Source of the DNA: Geobacter sp.
GTDB lineage: Bacteria; Desulfobacterota; Desulfuromonadia; Geobacterales; Pseudopelobacteraceae
Assembly: GCA_025360785.1 (NCBI GenBank)
Contig: JANYBN010000014.1
Coordinates: 33,704-97,703, forward strand
Direction of reading: 5' to 3'
Length of the DNA stretch: 64,000 nt
Under the pieces are notes generated by a model. That model saw only the letters and a program-made list of their open reading frames with translations, ran no database searches and was not told the origin of the DNA. The first letter of the stretch is position 1, and each line of letters begins with the position of its first letter. The position numbers and the translations under genes were made by a program. This document shows, one piece after another, positions 51,437 to 59,919 of the stretch.

Positions 51437-51540
51437 ACATTCAGTCCTCAAGCTCGGATTTCAGGGGGGAAGCTAACGCAAATAGCGTGATTGGTCAAGT
51501 ACGAAGAGTTTGTGGGATAATATGTGGAGTAGAAATCACC

Positions 51541-53526
51541 TTATTGCTCCGGCCTGAGCCCCTCGGCAACCACCTCGGCAATATCTCTCACCCGAGTTTG
51601 ATCAGCCTGCAGATCTTTGAGGCCATCGGTAAACATGGTCAGGCAATACGGGCAGCTGACGCAGAGCGTGTCCGGCTTGTTTGCCAGTGCCTCCTCAATA
51701 CGGTTCAGGTTAATCCGGGTTCCCTGCTGTTCTTCCAGCCACATCCGGCCACCTCCGGCCCCGCAGCAGAATGAGTTTTCCTGGTTACGTTCAAATTCGA
51801 TGGGGGCAGTACCGGTTGCAGTGGCAATGACCTGACGTGGGGGCTGGTAGATATCGTTATGGCGACCGAGGTAACAGGAATCATGAAGAACAATCCTGCC
51901 AAAATCGGCTACCTGGTGGTTAAGTTTCAACTCGCCGCTGGTGAGCAGCTTGTCGATCAACTCGCTGTGGTGAATAACTTCCAGCTCAAGTCCATACTGT
52001 CTATAATCGTTTTTCAGGGTGGTAAAGCAGTGGGGACACTGGGTGATGACCTTGGTGACTCCCTTGTCTTTGAACAGCTGGACGTTCTGCTTCGCCATCC
52101 GGTCAAAGACATATTCGTTTCCAAGTCGGCGCAAGGAATCGCCGCAACAAAGTTCTTCCTTACCCAGAATCCCCCAAGAGATCCCGGCTGCGTCCAGAAT
52201 AGTGGTCAGCGCCACCGTGACGTGCTTCTGCCTTGAGTCGAAAGAACCGGCACAACCGACATAAAGCAGGTATTCCGTTTCATTGGCCGCAAACGTTTTG
52301 ACCGCCATGGTTGAATACCATTTGGTACGATCAGTCGGGGCAATCCCCCACGGATTGGAGCGCCCCTCCATGTTCTCGAAAAGACTGAGCAGCTCCTCCG
52401 GGAAACGGGCTTTCATCTGTACCAGATGCCGCCGCATTTTGACTATTTTCGGCATCTGTTCGATAAAAACCGGACAGGCGGCCATGCAGGCTCCGCAGGT
52501 CGTACACGACCAGATTGCGTCTTCGGAAACACTTCCCTCCCCATCACCGATCAGCGGCTTATCTGCCTTAAATGTCTCCTGATCGAATCGACCATTGAGC
52601 AGGTTAGTCTTGATGTCATGTATTACCTGGCGCGGATTAAGCGCCTTGCCGGTGGCAACAGCCGGACAGACTCCCTGACATCGCCCGCACTCGGTGCAGG
52701 AAAATCCGTCGAACAGGTCTTTCCAGGCCAGTTGATCCACACTGCCGGCACCAAAGCTTTCTCCTTTTGCGAATTCCTCCCGCGACTGGGTGTTCGGCTT
52801 ATCCAGACCGGCAAAGAAGCAGTTGGGGATGGCGGTGAGGATATGCATATGCTTGCTGTGTGGTAGATAGTTCATAAACAGCAGCAAAATAATGACGTGC
52901 AGCCACCAAAAGAACGCGGCGAGCGATTGCAGCCCCTCTGCCGGTACTCCAGCCATGGCATAAGCTGCCAGGGAGGATAACGGCATGTGGGAGCCGGGTG
53001 CTTTACCCGTAGCGACCATGGTGCCATGGAGACCGAAGTAGGCGAGCATGAGGAGGGCAATGCAGCCAAGAATAAGGAAGGCCTCCAGACTGCGGGGAGA
53101 TGTGTAGGAGGTCGCCATGTACTCCGGGGCAAAGAAGATTCTCCTGATGGCAGCCAGTACCACGGCAGACAGGGCAATCAGTGAGACGACGTCAAAAGCG
53201 AGCAGCAGTGCGTGATGCAGCGGGTCTGGCAGCAAGACAAGACCGACGCCGGGGAAGAGACCCGCAAGGAGGAATTCACCATTGGCTATTAAGAGAATGG
53301 CAAAAGCCCAGAAGATAACGGCATGGTTCAGGCCGAACGACCTGGAGATGACACGTTTCTGCCCGATTGCATATAGAAAAACGCCCAGAAGCCGTTGCAA
53401 CGGATTCCGGAAGCGATCTTCCGGTCTGCCAACGTTGACCAGACTGATTCTACGGTAGCAACTCCAGCTAAAAATCAACAGGGACGCTATGAGCAGTGGT
53501 GCGTAGATGTATATATCAGGAGTCAT
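51541..53526 (-). CDS. ETF:menaquinone oxidoreductase-type membrane Fe-S/cytochrome b protein (EMO)
   Basis: A 661-residue inner-membrane oxidoreductase that probably takes electrons from EtfAB, encoded just upstream, to menaquinone. The first 230 residues hold about six membrane helices with histidines for b-heme (NarI/DUF3483-like; FGLNHAVIFWAFAILLIANGEFL, FFWWLHVIILLLFMNYLPHSKH). Two 4Fe-4S motifs follow, CTECGRCQGVCPA and CTTCGACMAACPV. Two HdrB-like CCG domains end the protein (KEELCCGDSLRRLG, HDSCYLGRH, NSFCCGAGGGRMW). This fusion beside etfAB matches the EMO type described in Geobacter and relatives. The domain order is seen; the acceptor is from established work on the family. Confidence 0.88.
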   Translation of the reverse strand: MTPDIYIYAPLLIASLLIFSWSCYRRISLVNVGRPEDRFRNPLQRLLGVFLYAIGQKRVISRSFGLNHAVIFWAFAILLIANGEFLLAGLFPGVGLVLLPDPLHHALLLAFDVVSLIALSAVVLAAIRRIFFAPEYMATSYTSPRSLEAFLILGCIALLMLAYFGLHGTMVATGKAPGSHMPLSSLAAYAMAGVPAEGLQSLAAFFWWLHVIILLLFMNYLPHSKHMHILTAIPNCFFAGLDKPNTQSREEFAKGESFGAGSVDQLAWKDLFDGFSCTECGRCQGVCPAVATGKALNPRQVIHDIKTNLLNGRFDQETFKADKPLIGDGEGSVSEDAIWSCTTCGACMAACPVFIEQMPKIVKMRRHLVQMKARFPEELLSLFENMEGRSNPWGIAPTDRTKWYSTMAVKTFAANETEYLLYVGCAGSFDSRQKHVTVALTTILDAAGISWGILGKEELCCGDSLRRLGNEYVFDRMAKQNVQLFKDKGVTKVITQCPHCFTTLKNDYRQYGLELEVIHHSELIDKLLTSGELKLNHQVADFGRIVLHDSCYLGRHNDIYQPPRQVIATATGTAPIEFERNQENSFCCGAGGGRMWLEEQQGTRINLNRIEEALANKPDTLCVSCPYCLTMFTDGLKDLQADQTRVRDIAEVVAEGLRPEQ

Positions 53527-53556
53527 GTCATGGACCTCACAACTAATTGAAATTTT

Positions 53557-54870
53557 CTACTGCTGTTTCATTTCCCGAATCTCACGGGTGAGTTCAGGCA
53601 CAACCTGGAACAGGTCACCTACGATGCCGTAAGTTGCCACTTCAAAAATGGGCGCTTCCTTGTCACGGTTGATGGCGATAACCAGATCCGAATCCTGCAT
53701 GCCGACCAGGTGCTGGATAGCCCCGGAGATACCGCAGGCTATGTATATTTTTGGTCGCACTGTCTTCCCGGTCTGCCCCACCTGGCGATCATGGGGCATC
53801 CATCCGGCATCAACCGCGCTGCGGGAGGCTGCGACAACTCCGCCCAATTCATCAGCCAAATCCTGCAGTATGGCGAAGTTGGCCGGCCCCATCATGCCCC
53901 GGCCACCGGAAACGATGAATTCTGCGCCGGCAATATCCACGGCGTCTTTTTTATGTTCCCTGATGATTTCGATCACCTTGGAGAGGACATTTTCTTCTTT
54001 GACAGCGCACACTTCGCGAATGATGGCGCCGCTTCTGCCACTCATTCTCTCGGGCATGGCCATGACGTGGGGCCGCACGGTGGCCATCTGGGGGCGAAAC
54101 CTGTCGCACATGATGGTGGCCATGATGTTGCCGCCAAAGGCCGGGCGGGTCTGCATCAGGTTGCGCTTGTCGTCGATCCCCAACCCGGTGCAGTCGGCGG
54201 TGAGGCCGGTCTTGACCACAGTGGCAACAGCCCCGGCCAGATCCCGGCCCAGGCCGGTTGCCCCCATCAAGATGATTTCCGGTTTATATTTGTCAATCAG
54301 CTGACAGAGTCCTTTCAAATAGGCTTCGGTGCGATAGTGCCGGAATACCGGCACGTCAATCAGATAGGCCTGATCGGCGCCATACGAAAACGCCTCGTCG
54401 CAGAGGTGTTCCACCTTCTCGCCCAGAACCACCGCCGACAAGGCAACCTTGAGGGTATCGGCCAGCTCGCGACCCTTGCCGAGCAGTTCCCACGACACCC
54501 TGGCAGCCTCCCCTTCGGTCTGTTCAACCAACACCCACACGCCGCGGAACGCTTCCAGCTTCATGGCCAGAGCTTTAGCTTCGGGGTCGTCATCCACGAT
54601 ACTGTCGTTGCCATCGTTCTGCAGTTCAGCAAGGATTTTCTGTTCTTCCGGCGTAAAGAGCATTTCAATGGCCTGTGCCGGACAGATCTTGACGCACTTG
54701 AGACAACCGATGCATTTATCGGCGGAGATGTCCGGCTCGCCGGCAGAGTCCATTTCAATGCAGTTAACCGGACATGAACTCTCACAGCGCGCTCCACAGG
54801 CAATACATTTGCCGGAGACAAGTTGTGCTTTGCCGCGAGGTTTTTTGATGGTTTTTTTTATTTCAGTCAT
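53557..54870 (-). CDS. etfA: Electron transfer flavoprotein alpha subunit with N-terminal ferredoxin domain
   Basis: A 437-residue EtfA about 110 residues longer than classic ones. The extra N terminus holds two 4Fe-4S motifs, CIACGARCESSCPVNC and CIGCLKCVKICPAQ. The EtfA core follows, with GATGLGRDLAGAVATVVKTGLTADCT and the C-terminal FAD domain SGGRGMMGPANFAILQDLA, IACGISGAIQHLVGM and NRDKEAPIFEVATYGIVGD. The ferredoxin domain could wire the flavin to the membrane Fe-S protein. It lies between etfB (10 bp) and EMO (30 bp). Confidence 0.96.
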   Translation of the reverse strand: MTEIKKTIKKPRGKAQLVSGKCIACGARCESSCPVNCIEMDSAGEPDISADKCIGCLKCVKICPAQAIEMLFTPEEQKILAELQNDGNDSIVDDDPEAKALAMKLEAFRGVWVLVEQTEGEAARVSWELLGKGRELADTLKVALSAVVLGEKVEHLCDEAFSYGADQAYLIDVPVFRHYRTEAYLKGLCQLIDKYKPEIILMGATGLGRDLAGAVATVVKTGLTADCTGLGIDDKRNLMQTRPAFGGNIMATIMCDRFRPQMATVRPHVMAMPERMSGRSGAIIREVCAVKEENVLSKVIEIIREHKKDAVDIAGAEFIVSGGRGMMGPANFAILQDLADELGGVVAASRSAVDAGWMPHDRQVGQTGKTVRPKIYIACGISGAIQHLVGMQDSDLVIAINRDKEAPIFEVATYGIVGDLFQVVPELTREIREMKQQ

Positions 54871-54880
54871 TGCCGGTTCC

Positions 54881-55693
54881 TTATGCGTGGAGAAGATCCT
54901 TGCTCAATAACTTGTGGATCAGAAGCTTGGCAGTGCCAACCGGGTCACCAAAGCCATCGCCAATGATCTCGCCTTTGTCCCGCTCGGGAGAAAATATTCG
55001 GCTGACCCAAGTTGGTGAACCTTTTAGGCCGCAGCTGTTTACATCGAGCCCGAGTACCGTGTTGTCCCACACCTGTACCTGGGCATCGGCTGAGTCAATC
55101 CGCATCGGCACGGTCGGATAACGAGGGCGGTTCAGCTCCCTGACGACGGTGAGCATAACAGGCAGGGGGGCCTCAACTATTTCGTAGCGTCCCTCCAGCT
55201 TTCGCCGCACTCTGATCGTCTTTTTGACCGGATCCAGACTTTCAATCCTGTCAACCAGAGTCAGCTGGGTATAACCCAGACGGGTGGCGATGCCGGGACC
55301 AACCTGGGCCGTGTCACCGTCAATGGTCTGCTTACCGCAGAGGACCACCCCCACCTCCTCCTGCTGATTGAGACGCAGAATCGCTGCGGAAAGGACGTTG
55401 CTGGTAGCCAGTGTGTCGGCGCCGCCAAAACAGCGGTCGGATAAAAGAATCGCGTCGTCCACTCCCAGTGCCAAAGCCTTACGCAGAGTGGCCTCGGCAT
55501 TGGGAGGCCCCATGGAGATGGCCGCCACTCGAAACCCGAATTGATCCTTGAAGTACAGAGCCTCTTCCAGGGCATGGGTGTCGTAAGGATTGACGATGAA
55601 CGGGATTCCTTCCCGCACCAGAGTGTTGGTAACCGGATCAATCTGGACCTGGGTCGTATCTGGAACTTGTTTGATACAGGCGACGACTAGCAT
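54881..55693 (-). CDS. etfB: Electron transfer flavoprotein beta subunit
   Basis: The AMP-containing partner of EtfA, 270 residues. The start reads MLVVACIKQVPDTTQVQIDP and the family signature appears as VEAPLPVMLTVVRELNRPRYPT. AMP-site residues lie in FGGADTLATSNVLSAA and LCGKQTIDGDTAQVGPGIATRLGY. Ribosome site GAGG precedes ATG. First gene of the etfB-etfA-EMO operon, whose promoter is at 55833-55861. Which dehydrogenase feeds it is not shown in the window. Confidence 0.97.
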   Translation of the reverse strand: MLVVACIKQVPDTTQVQIDPVTNTLVREGIPFIVNPYDTHALEEALYFKDQFGFRVAAISMGPPNAEATLRKALALGVDDAILLSDRCFGGADTLATSNVLSAAILRLNQQEEVGVVLCGKQTIDGDTAQVGPGIATRLGYTQLTLVDRIESLDPVKKTIRVRRKLEGRYEIVEAPLPVMLTVVRELNRPRYPTVPMRIDSADAQVQVWDNTVLGLDVNSCGLKGSPTWVSRIFSPERDKGEIIGDGFGDPVGTAKLLIHKLLSKDLLHA

Positions 55694-55716
55694 GCGATTT
55701 CCTCATTAATTTAGTT

Positions 55717-55743
55717 GGCCGGAGGAGGTACTTCCCTCCGGCC
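55717..55743. promoter_or_regulatory. Leader hairpin upstream of etfB
   Basis: Perfect 9-bp arms GGCCGGAGG/CCTCCGGCC with a 9-nt loop, about 25 bases before the etfB start on minus. There is no T-run, so it is more likely a 5' mRNA stem than a terminator. Confidence 0.45.
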
Positions 55744-55832
55744 TTGAAAGGAGCACAAATGGCAGTATGTGCCCGTCCAACACTCTTAAAACTATTTATA
55801 AACTCCGGCTTGCGACTAATTTCAGAAATTGC

Positions 55833-55861
55833 ATTCTATTTTACGTTTACGTACATGTCAA
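55833..55861 (-). promoter_or_regulatory. Strong sigma-70 promoter of the etf operon with palindromic operator
   Basis: On minus: TTGACA (55856-55861), 17-bp spacer, TAGAAT (55833-55838). The spacer contains the inverted repeat TACGT-AA-ACGTA (about 55842-55853), ideally placed for a repressor. The start site would lie about 130 bases before etfB. The regulator is unknown; TetR-family fatty-acid regulators are one possibility. Confidence 0.65.
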
Positions 55862-56036
55862 CCGAAATCAAAAAAACCCCGTTTGTGGAAGGTGAATTTA
55901 TTCCAGGACACCGGTACGCCCTGATCAGCGGTCTGCAGACTTTGCGTAAATTGCGATTACTGAATAATATTTGCGCCGCATTATTTAAAGTTTTGATTTT
56001 TGTAGCCAGAAATATATTTAATGCTAGTATAATCCG

Positions 56037-58205
56037 ATGATTAATAATTCGAATCACATACCGGCAATAGAAATTAATTTCAGATCGCTTGCGTCCCTGA
56101 TTACAGAGCTCAATATCGCCCGGCGCAATTGCGGTGCGTACCCTAAAGGGCATCCGGTCATTGCTGCGTCATTAGACAAAGCACTTCTGGCATACGAAAT
56201 ACTGCTGAATAAACAAGAGGGACTAACTCTGGGTGTAACCAGTGACGCTCTGATGGTTGATGGCGTTATTCTCGAAAAAAACAACCTAGTGTATCATGGT
56301 TTTTCACGTGCCCTTTTTGATCACGGCATTGGTGCACTCATTTTCCACAGTGGTATTACAATCGGGGAGCTCACAAACTTCACCACCATATTAGGGCTCA
56401 AGCGGGAACAGATTCTTAAGTATGGGGGTATTGAACAGGTTTGGGACAAAGCAGGCATAAAAGCGATTAAAATCAGGCCAATCCGTTATGACCTTTTCCA
56501 GGGAGTTGAAGAGAATTCAGTCACCGCCGACCGCACCATATTATCCGGAGAAGGATTATGGGACAGATTTGCGAAAGAACTTACACTTAACGAATTGTCT
56601 TATGGAAACAGCGACTCTACAAGTCTTGATCCTGAGATTCTTGCTAAAATGTTAAATCGGCAATTTGCCCTTGGAAGCATTAATGAAACGGAAATTCGCG
56701 AGGCTATTACCAATTTTCTGGCGCCCGATGACGCTGACTCGCCTTCCGAAACTATTTCCGGCAAGCCCTACCAGAAACTGGCAACATTCTTCAGCAGTTT
56801 ATCCCCGGAACTTCGCAGGCAATTCCTTGAAAGCACCTTCGGGGCCAATAGCCAGAACCGTCAAAATGCCGCAGAACGCATTCTCACCAACCTTTCCGAC
56901 AGCGCAATACTTGAAACCATCGAAGAAATCAATCACGACAATCTCAGTGTATCTCCGGTCGTGTTCGGGCTTTTACAACGCCTCGGACAAAATATCAGAT
57001 CGACTCAAGTCAATTCCGAAGATTTCTTTGAGGATGACAATCTTTCCAGTAAAATGAAAACTATTTTCCGGGAGCATGCCTCGGAAGAATTTGTACCTGA
57101 AGATTACCAGAAAAGACTTAACCACTTTATCGCCTCAGACCAGATTCCACGGCTTGATATTGAAGAAATAACCAACTTAACAATATCACTTGATAACCGC
57201 TCAATTGAAAACAGTATCGGGCAAATCCTGATGAACCTGATGCGTGAAGGTATTGAAACGCCCGAAGAGCGCAAGCTGTTATTGCACAATCTCAGTGACA
57301 TATTCGGCTTTTATCTGCAAACCGGAGACTATGGTCAATTGCATTCGATGATTGACCAACTGAATGACGGCACATTCCCTGTTGATATTCAGGATCGCCT
57401 ACGTGATGAATACTGCCGGAGCGAATTTCTGGAAGAGATTCTGGATGGACTCACCATCTGGGGTAAACCACGCTATGGTGATATACGCTCTCTGATCCAA
57501 AAAATCGGCAGCCATTTTGTTGAGGCGATTCTGGACCGTTTGTCGGAAGAAAAGAATATGTCGATCCGACGTTTTTACATGGATTGCCTGACTGAAATGG
57601 GGTCGGTGACGCGTGAGCCGATTGTCAACCGACTGCATGACAAGCGCTGGTATTTTCTGCGCAACCTTCTGATTATCCTTACTGCCCAGAATGACCCGTC
57701 TGTTGTGACGCGTATCAGGCCTTTGCTCCGGAATATCGACCCCAGACTGCGTCATGAGGCTCTCAAATCACTGGTACACTTTCGTGATCCTCAAGCAGAA
57801 AAACAGATTCTGGATGATCTGGACAGCAATAACCAGGAACAGCAGGCTGCTGCTATTCAATTAGCTGAACGATGCACAGCACCAGCCATTGCAGCCAAAC
57901 TGGCCGGCATGCTGGCATTGGGTGGTTTTTCACAAATTGAATGTGAAAGAAAAAACGCCCTTGTTAATACACTGGGGGAAATAGGCAGGGCCGAAGTTTT
58001 GCCGGTGCTAGCGAAGATCCTCAGTTCCAGAAGCCTACTATATTCACGACAACTGACAAAACTGAAAACATCTATTATTCTTTCCCTTCCAAAATATCCG
58101 CCCAAAGTTTCCAGACCCATACTTGAGCATATCGCAGACGGTTCCGGTGAAACGGCCAGATTGGCGATAGAAACGTTAAAAATAATTTCCGGGAAATCCA
58201 CATGA
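56037..58205 (+). CDS. Signalling protein with shared N-terminal domain and HEAT-like repeats
   Basis: A 722-residue cytoplasmic protein that I do not recognise as a named family. Residues about 15-160 form the same domain as in the proteins at 16937 and 58202: CGAYPKGHPVIAASL, LGVTSDALMVDGVIL, FSRALFDHGIGALIFHSGIT and a closing AIKIRPIRYDLF. The middle is helical and acidic. The last 220 residues are HEAT-like helical pairs (PLLRNIDPRLRHEALKSLVH, RDPQAEKQILDDLDSNNQEQQAAAIQL). Its stop overlaps the start of the HD-GYP gene, so the pair is translationally coupled and the protein may regulate that phosphodiesterase. TATAAT lies three bases before the ATG, so the true start or a leaderless message is uncertain. 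Confidence 0.75.
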   Translation: MINNSNHIPAIEINFRSLASLITELNIARRNCGAYPKGHPVIAASLDKALLAYEILLNKQEGLTLGVTSDALMVDGVILEKNNLVYHGFSRALFDHGIGALIFHSGITIGELTNFTTILGLKREQILKYGGIEQVWDKAGIKAIKIRPIRYDLFQGVEENSVTADRTILSGEGLWDRFAKELTLNELSYGNSDSTSLDPEILAKMLNRQFALGSINETEIREAITNFLAPDDADSPSETISGKPYQKLATFFSSLSPELRRQFLESTFGANSQNRQNAAERILTNLSDSAILETIEEINHDNLSVSPVVFGLLQRLGQNIRSTQVNSEDFFEDDNLSSKMKTIFREHASEEFVPEDYQKRLNHFIASDQIPRLDIEEITNLTISLDNRSIENSIGQILMNLMREGIETPEERKLLLHNLSDIFGFYLQTGDYGQLHSMIDQLNDGTFPVDIQDRLRDEYCRSEFLEEILDGLTIWGKPRYGDIRSLIQKIGSHFVEAILDRLSEEKNMSIRRFYMDCLTEMGSVTREPIVNRLHDKRWYFLRNLLIILTAQNDPSVVTRIRPLLRNIDPRLRHEALKSLVHFRDPQAEKQILDDLDSNNQEQQAAAIQLAERCTAPAIAAKLAGMLALGGFSQIECERKNALVNTLGEIGRAEVLPVLAKILSSRSLLYSRQLTKLKTSIILSLPKYPPKVSRPILEHIADGSGETARLAIETLKIISGKST

Positions 58206-59353
58206 ACAGCGTCAATCAGCATATCCATGATTTTCTGCGCAATCTGCTTTCAGCCACTGCCAATGCGACTCTGTACGGCACGGAGCATCCCCAGGTGGCG
58301 CGACTCTCTTCACAAGCTTATTCAAGTATCTGTACACTACTGGAATCCAGGGCCGATATCACGTTGCTGGTTGTGGAGCATGAATTAATAATTGATGGAC
58401 AACCTCAGGATCTCACCCTTTTCCTCAATCGCTTCACTCAGATTCTGAAATCTCGCGGAATAGGTACCCTCAAACTCCTGACCGGCATAACTAAGAGCGA
58501 AGTTAATGCGTTGATCTGTGGACTTTCCAAAAACCAGGATAATGACGTGCAGGCGATGACATCATCCGACCACGTCCGTTACGGCAAAGTAGACCTTCGC
58601 GTTTCCGGATTACCCGGGGATGCCGATCTCAACGAATCAAATAAACCTGTGATCACGTTGCCGGATATGCCGCGTGAAGAGTTGGCCCGTTTCATGGAAA
58701 TCTATGAGACCGTCAAGAATAAGCATAAACTTCAGATCAACGGCGTGTTTGATGTCGTGGCAGGCTTTATTGACGTTTTTAAAAAGGAGGGGAAACCGCT
58801 TCTCTCTATGGCAGCTCTGCGGGATACGGACGAATACACATTCACCCACTCTACTAATGTTTGTGTACTCAATCTGGCTCAATCCATGGCGCTAGGTATC
58901 GAGGGACAATTATTAAACGACATCGGTGTTGCGGCCATGCTGCACGACATAGGCAAACTATATATTCCCGAAGAGATTCTTACCAAAAAAGATTCACTGA
59001 GTGACGCTGAATTCGCAATAATGAAGCAGCACCCGGTCAAAGGATCCCGGCATCTGCTTGAAACTTCAGGAGTACCTAAACTTGCAGTCATAACCGCCTA
59101 TGAGCATCATCTTAAATTCAATCTAAGTGGTTATCCAAAAGTTTCACCAGGTTGGCAGCAAAACATCTGCAGCCATATGACAACTATTTCCGATTTTTTT
59201 GACGCTTTGCGAACCAGACGTTCCTATCGCGAACCTATGTCGATGGAGGATATATCCGGACTAATGGTGGATATGATGAGCACAGATCTGCACCCAACCC
59301 TGACACGTAATTTTCTGCGGATAATGTCTGGGTTAATCGATACGGCAGACTAA
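58202..59353 (+). CDS. HD-GYP c-di-GMP phosphodiesterase with shared N-terminal domain
   Basis: A 383-residue protein. The N-terminal about 140 residues match the domain in the two large unknowns (TLYGTEHPQVARLSSQAY, LLVVEHELIIDGQ, FTQILKSRGIGTLKLLTGIT, VRYGKVDLRV). The C-terminal HD-GYP domain has complete metal residues: TNVCVLNLA, AMLHDIGKLYIPEEIL, MKQHPVKGSRHLL, AYEHHLKFNLSGYP and ISDFFDALRTRRSYREPM. It should hydrolyse c-di-GMP, although the loop after HH is KFNLSGYP rather than the common RWDGSGYP. Coupled by ATGA to the HEAT-like gene and convergent, two bases apart, with the REC gene. Confidence 0.92.
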   Translation: MNSVNQHIHDFLRNLLSATANATLYGTEHPQVARLSSQAYSSICTLLESRADITLLVVEHELIIDGQPQDLTLFLNRFTQILKSRGIGTLKLLTGITKSEVNALICGLSKNQDNDVQAMTSSDHVRYGKVDLRVSGLPGDADLNESNKPVITLPDMPREELARFMEIYETVKNKHKLQINGVFDVVAGFIDVFKKEGKPLLSMAALRDTDEYTFTHSTNVCVLNLAQSMALGIEGQLLNDIGVAAMLHDIGKLYIPEEILTKKDSLSDAEFAIMKQHPVKGSRHLLETSGVPKLAVITAYEHHLKFNLSGYPKVSPGWQQNICSHMTTISDFFDALRTRRSYREPMSMEDISGLMVDMMSTDLHPTLTRNFLRIMSGLIDTAD

Positions 59354-59355
59354 TA

Positions 59356-59919
59356 CTAATTCTCCATAGCCTCCTGTTCGCACTCCGCAATCATGCCGGC
59401 AATTTCATCCTCCGCTATATCAGGAAGCACAAACGTACCTCTGGAATCCTTTTCCACCCGGCTTATGCCTGGATAGCGTTTTTCGAGCACCTTTATTTCC
59501 ATAGCCTGATCTTTAACAGTCGCCAGCAGTCGTCTGTTTTCTGCTTCCAGGTTAAACTTTTCCACAGCCGACAGCAGGGCAAAGCGGAGCTGCGTATCAT
59601 CCCACGGTTTGGTAAAAAAACGATATATTTCGCCCTCGTTAACCGCTCGCATGGCCGCCTCAAGAGTCGCATGACCGGTAAGCAGAATCCGGACTGTGTG
59701 AGGAGAACGGCGCCTGACCTCGGCAAGTAGTTCCGACCCCTGCATCCCCACCATACGCTCATCCGAAACTATTGCCTTAACAGTCCTGCCTGCCATTATT
59801 TCAAGCGCCTGGAGTCCACCGGACGCCGTCAATATATCATACGGATCATCAATCAGAGCGCGGGTCAATGCAGACAGAACATTGGCCTCGTCGTCCACCA
59901 GCAGGATTGTATCTTTCAT
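59356..59919 (-). CDS. Response regulator, receiver domain with helical tail
   Basis: A 187-residue single-receiver protein. Residues 1-120 have LLVDDEANVLSAL, the phosphoacceptor in IVSDERMVGMQGSEL, LLTGHATLE and FFTKPWDD. A coiled helix (about 125-160) and an acidic tail ending ECEQEAMEN follow; no DNA-binding or enzyme domain is present. The receiver is of the RpfG/HD-GYP-like type (SDxRMxxMxG and FxTKPW) and resembles the one in the adjacent REC-GspE protein. Its start overlaps the end of that gene by four bases. It may be a phosphate sink or a protein-protein switch for the ATPase. Confidence 0.9.
   Translation of the reverse strand: MKDTILLVDDEANVLSALTRALIDDPYDILTASGGLQALEIMAGRTVKAIVSDERMVGMQGSELLAEVRRRSPHTVRILLTGHATLEAAMRAVNEGEIYRFFTKPWDDTQLRFALLSAVEKFNLEAENRRLLATVKDQAMEIKVLEKRYPGISRVEKDSRGTFVLPDIAEDEIAGMIAECEQEAMEN

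Larger units (their letters stand above)
55694..56036. other. Intergenic region between etfB and the HEAT-like protein gene
   Basis: A 343-bp region. It holds the etfB promoter with an overlapping inverted repeat (55833-55861), a hairpin GGCCGGAGG-N9-CCTCCGGCC (55717-55743) in the etfB leader and, just before the ATG at 56037, a TATAAT (56028-56033) on plus. Two track ORFs here (55744-56040 plus, 55836-56153 minus) are shadows crossing the promoter. Confidence 0.5.

Noticed and set aside
53710-54777. 355-aa plus-strand ORF
   Set aside because: Antisense shadow of etfA. Its composition reflects the codons of the real gene.
55744-56040. 98-aa plus-strand ORF between etfB and the HEAT-like gene
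   Set aside because: It runs across a strong etfB promoter and its operator and shows no family features or ribosome site.
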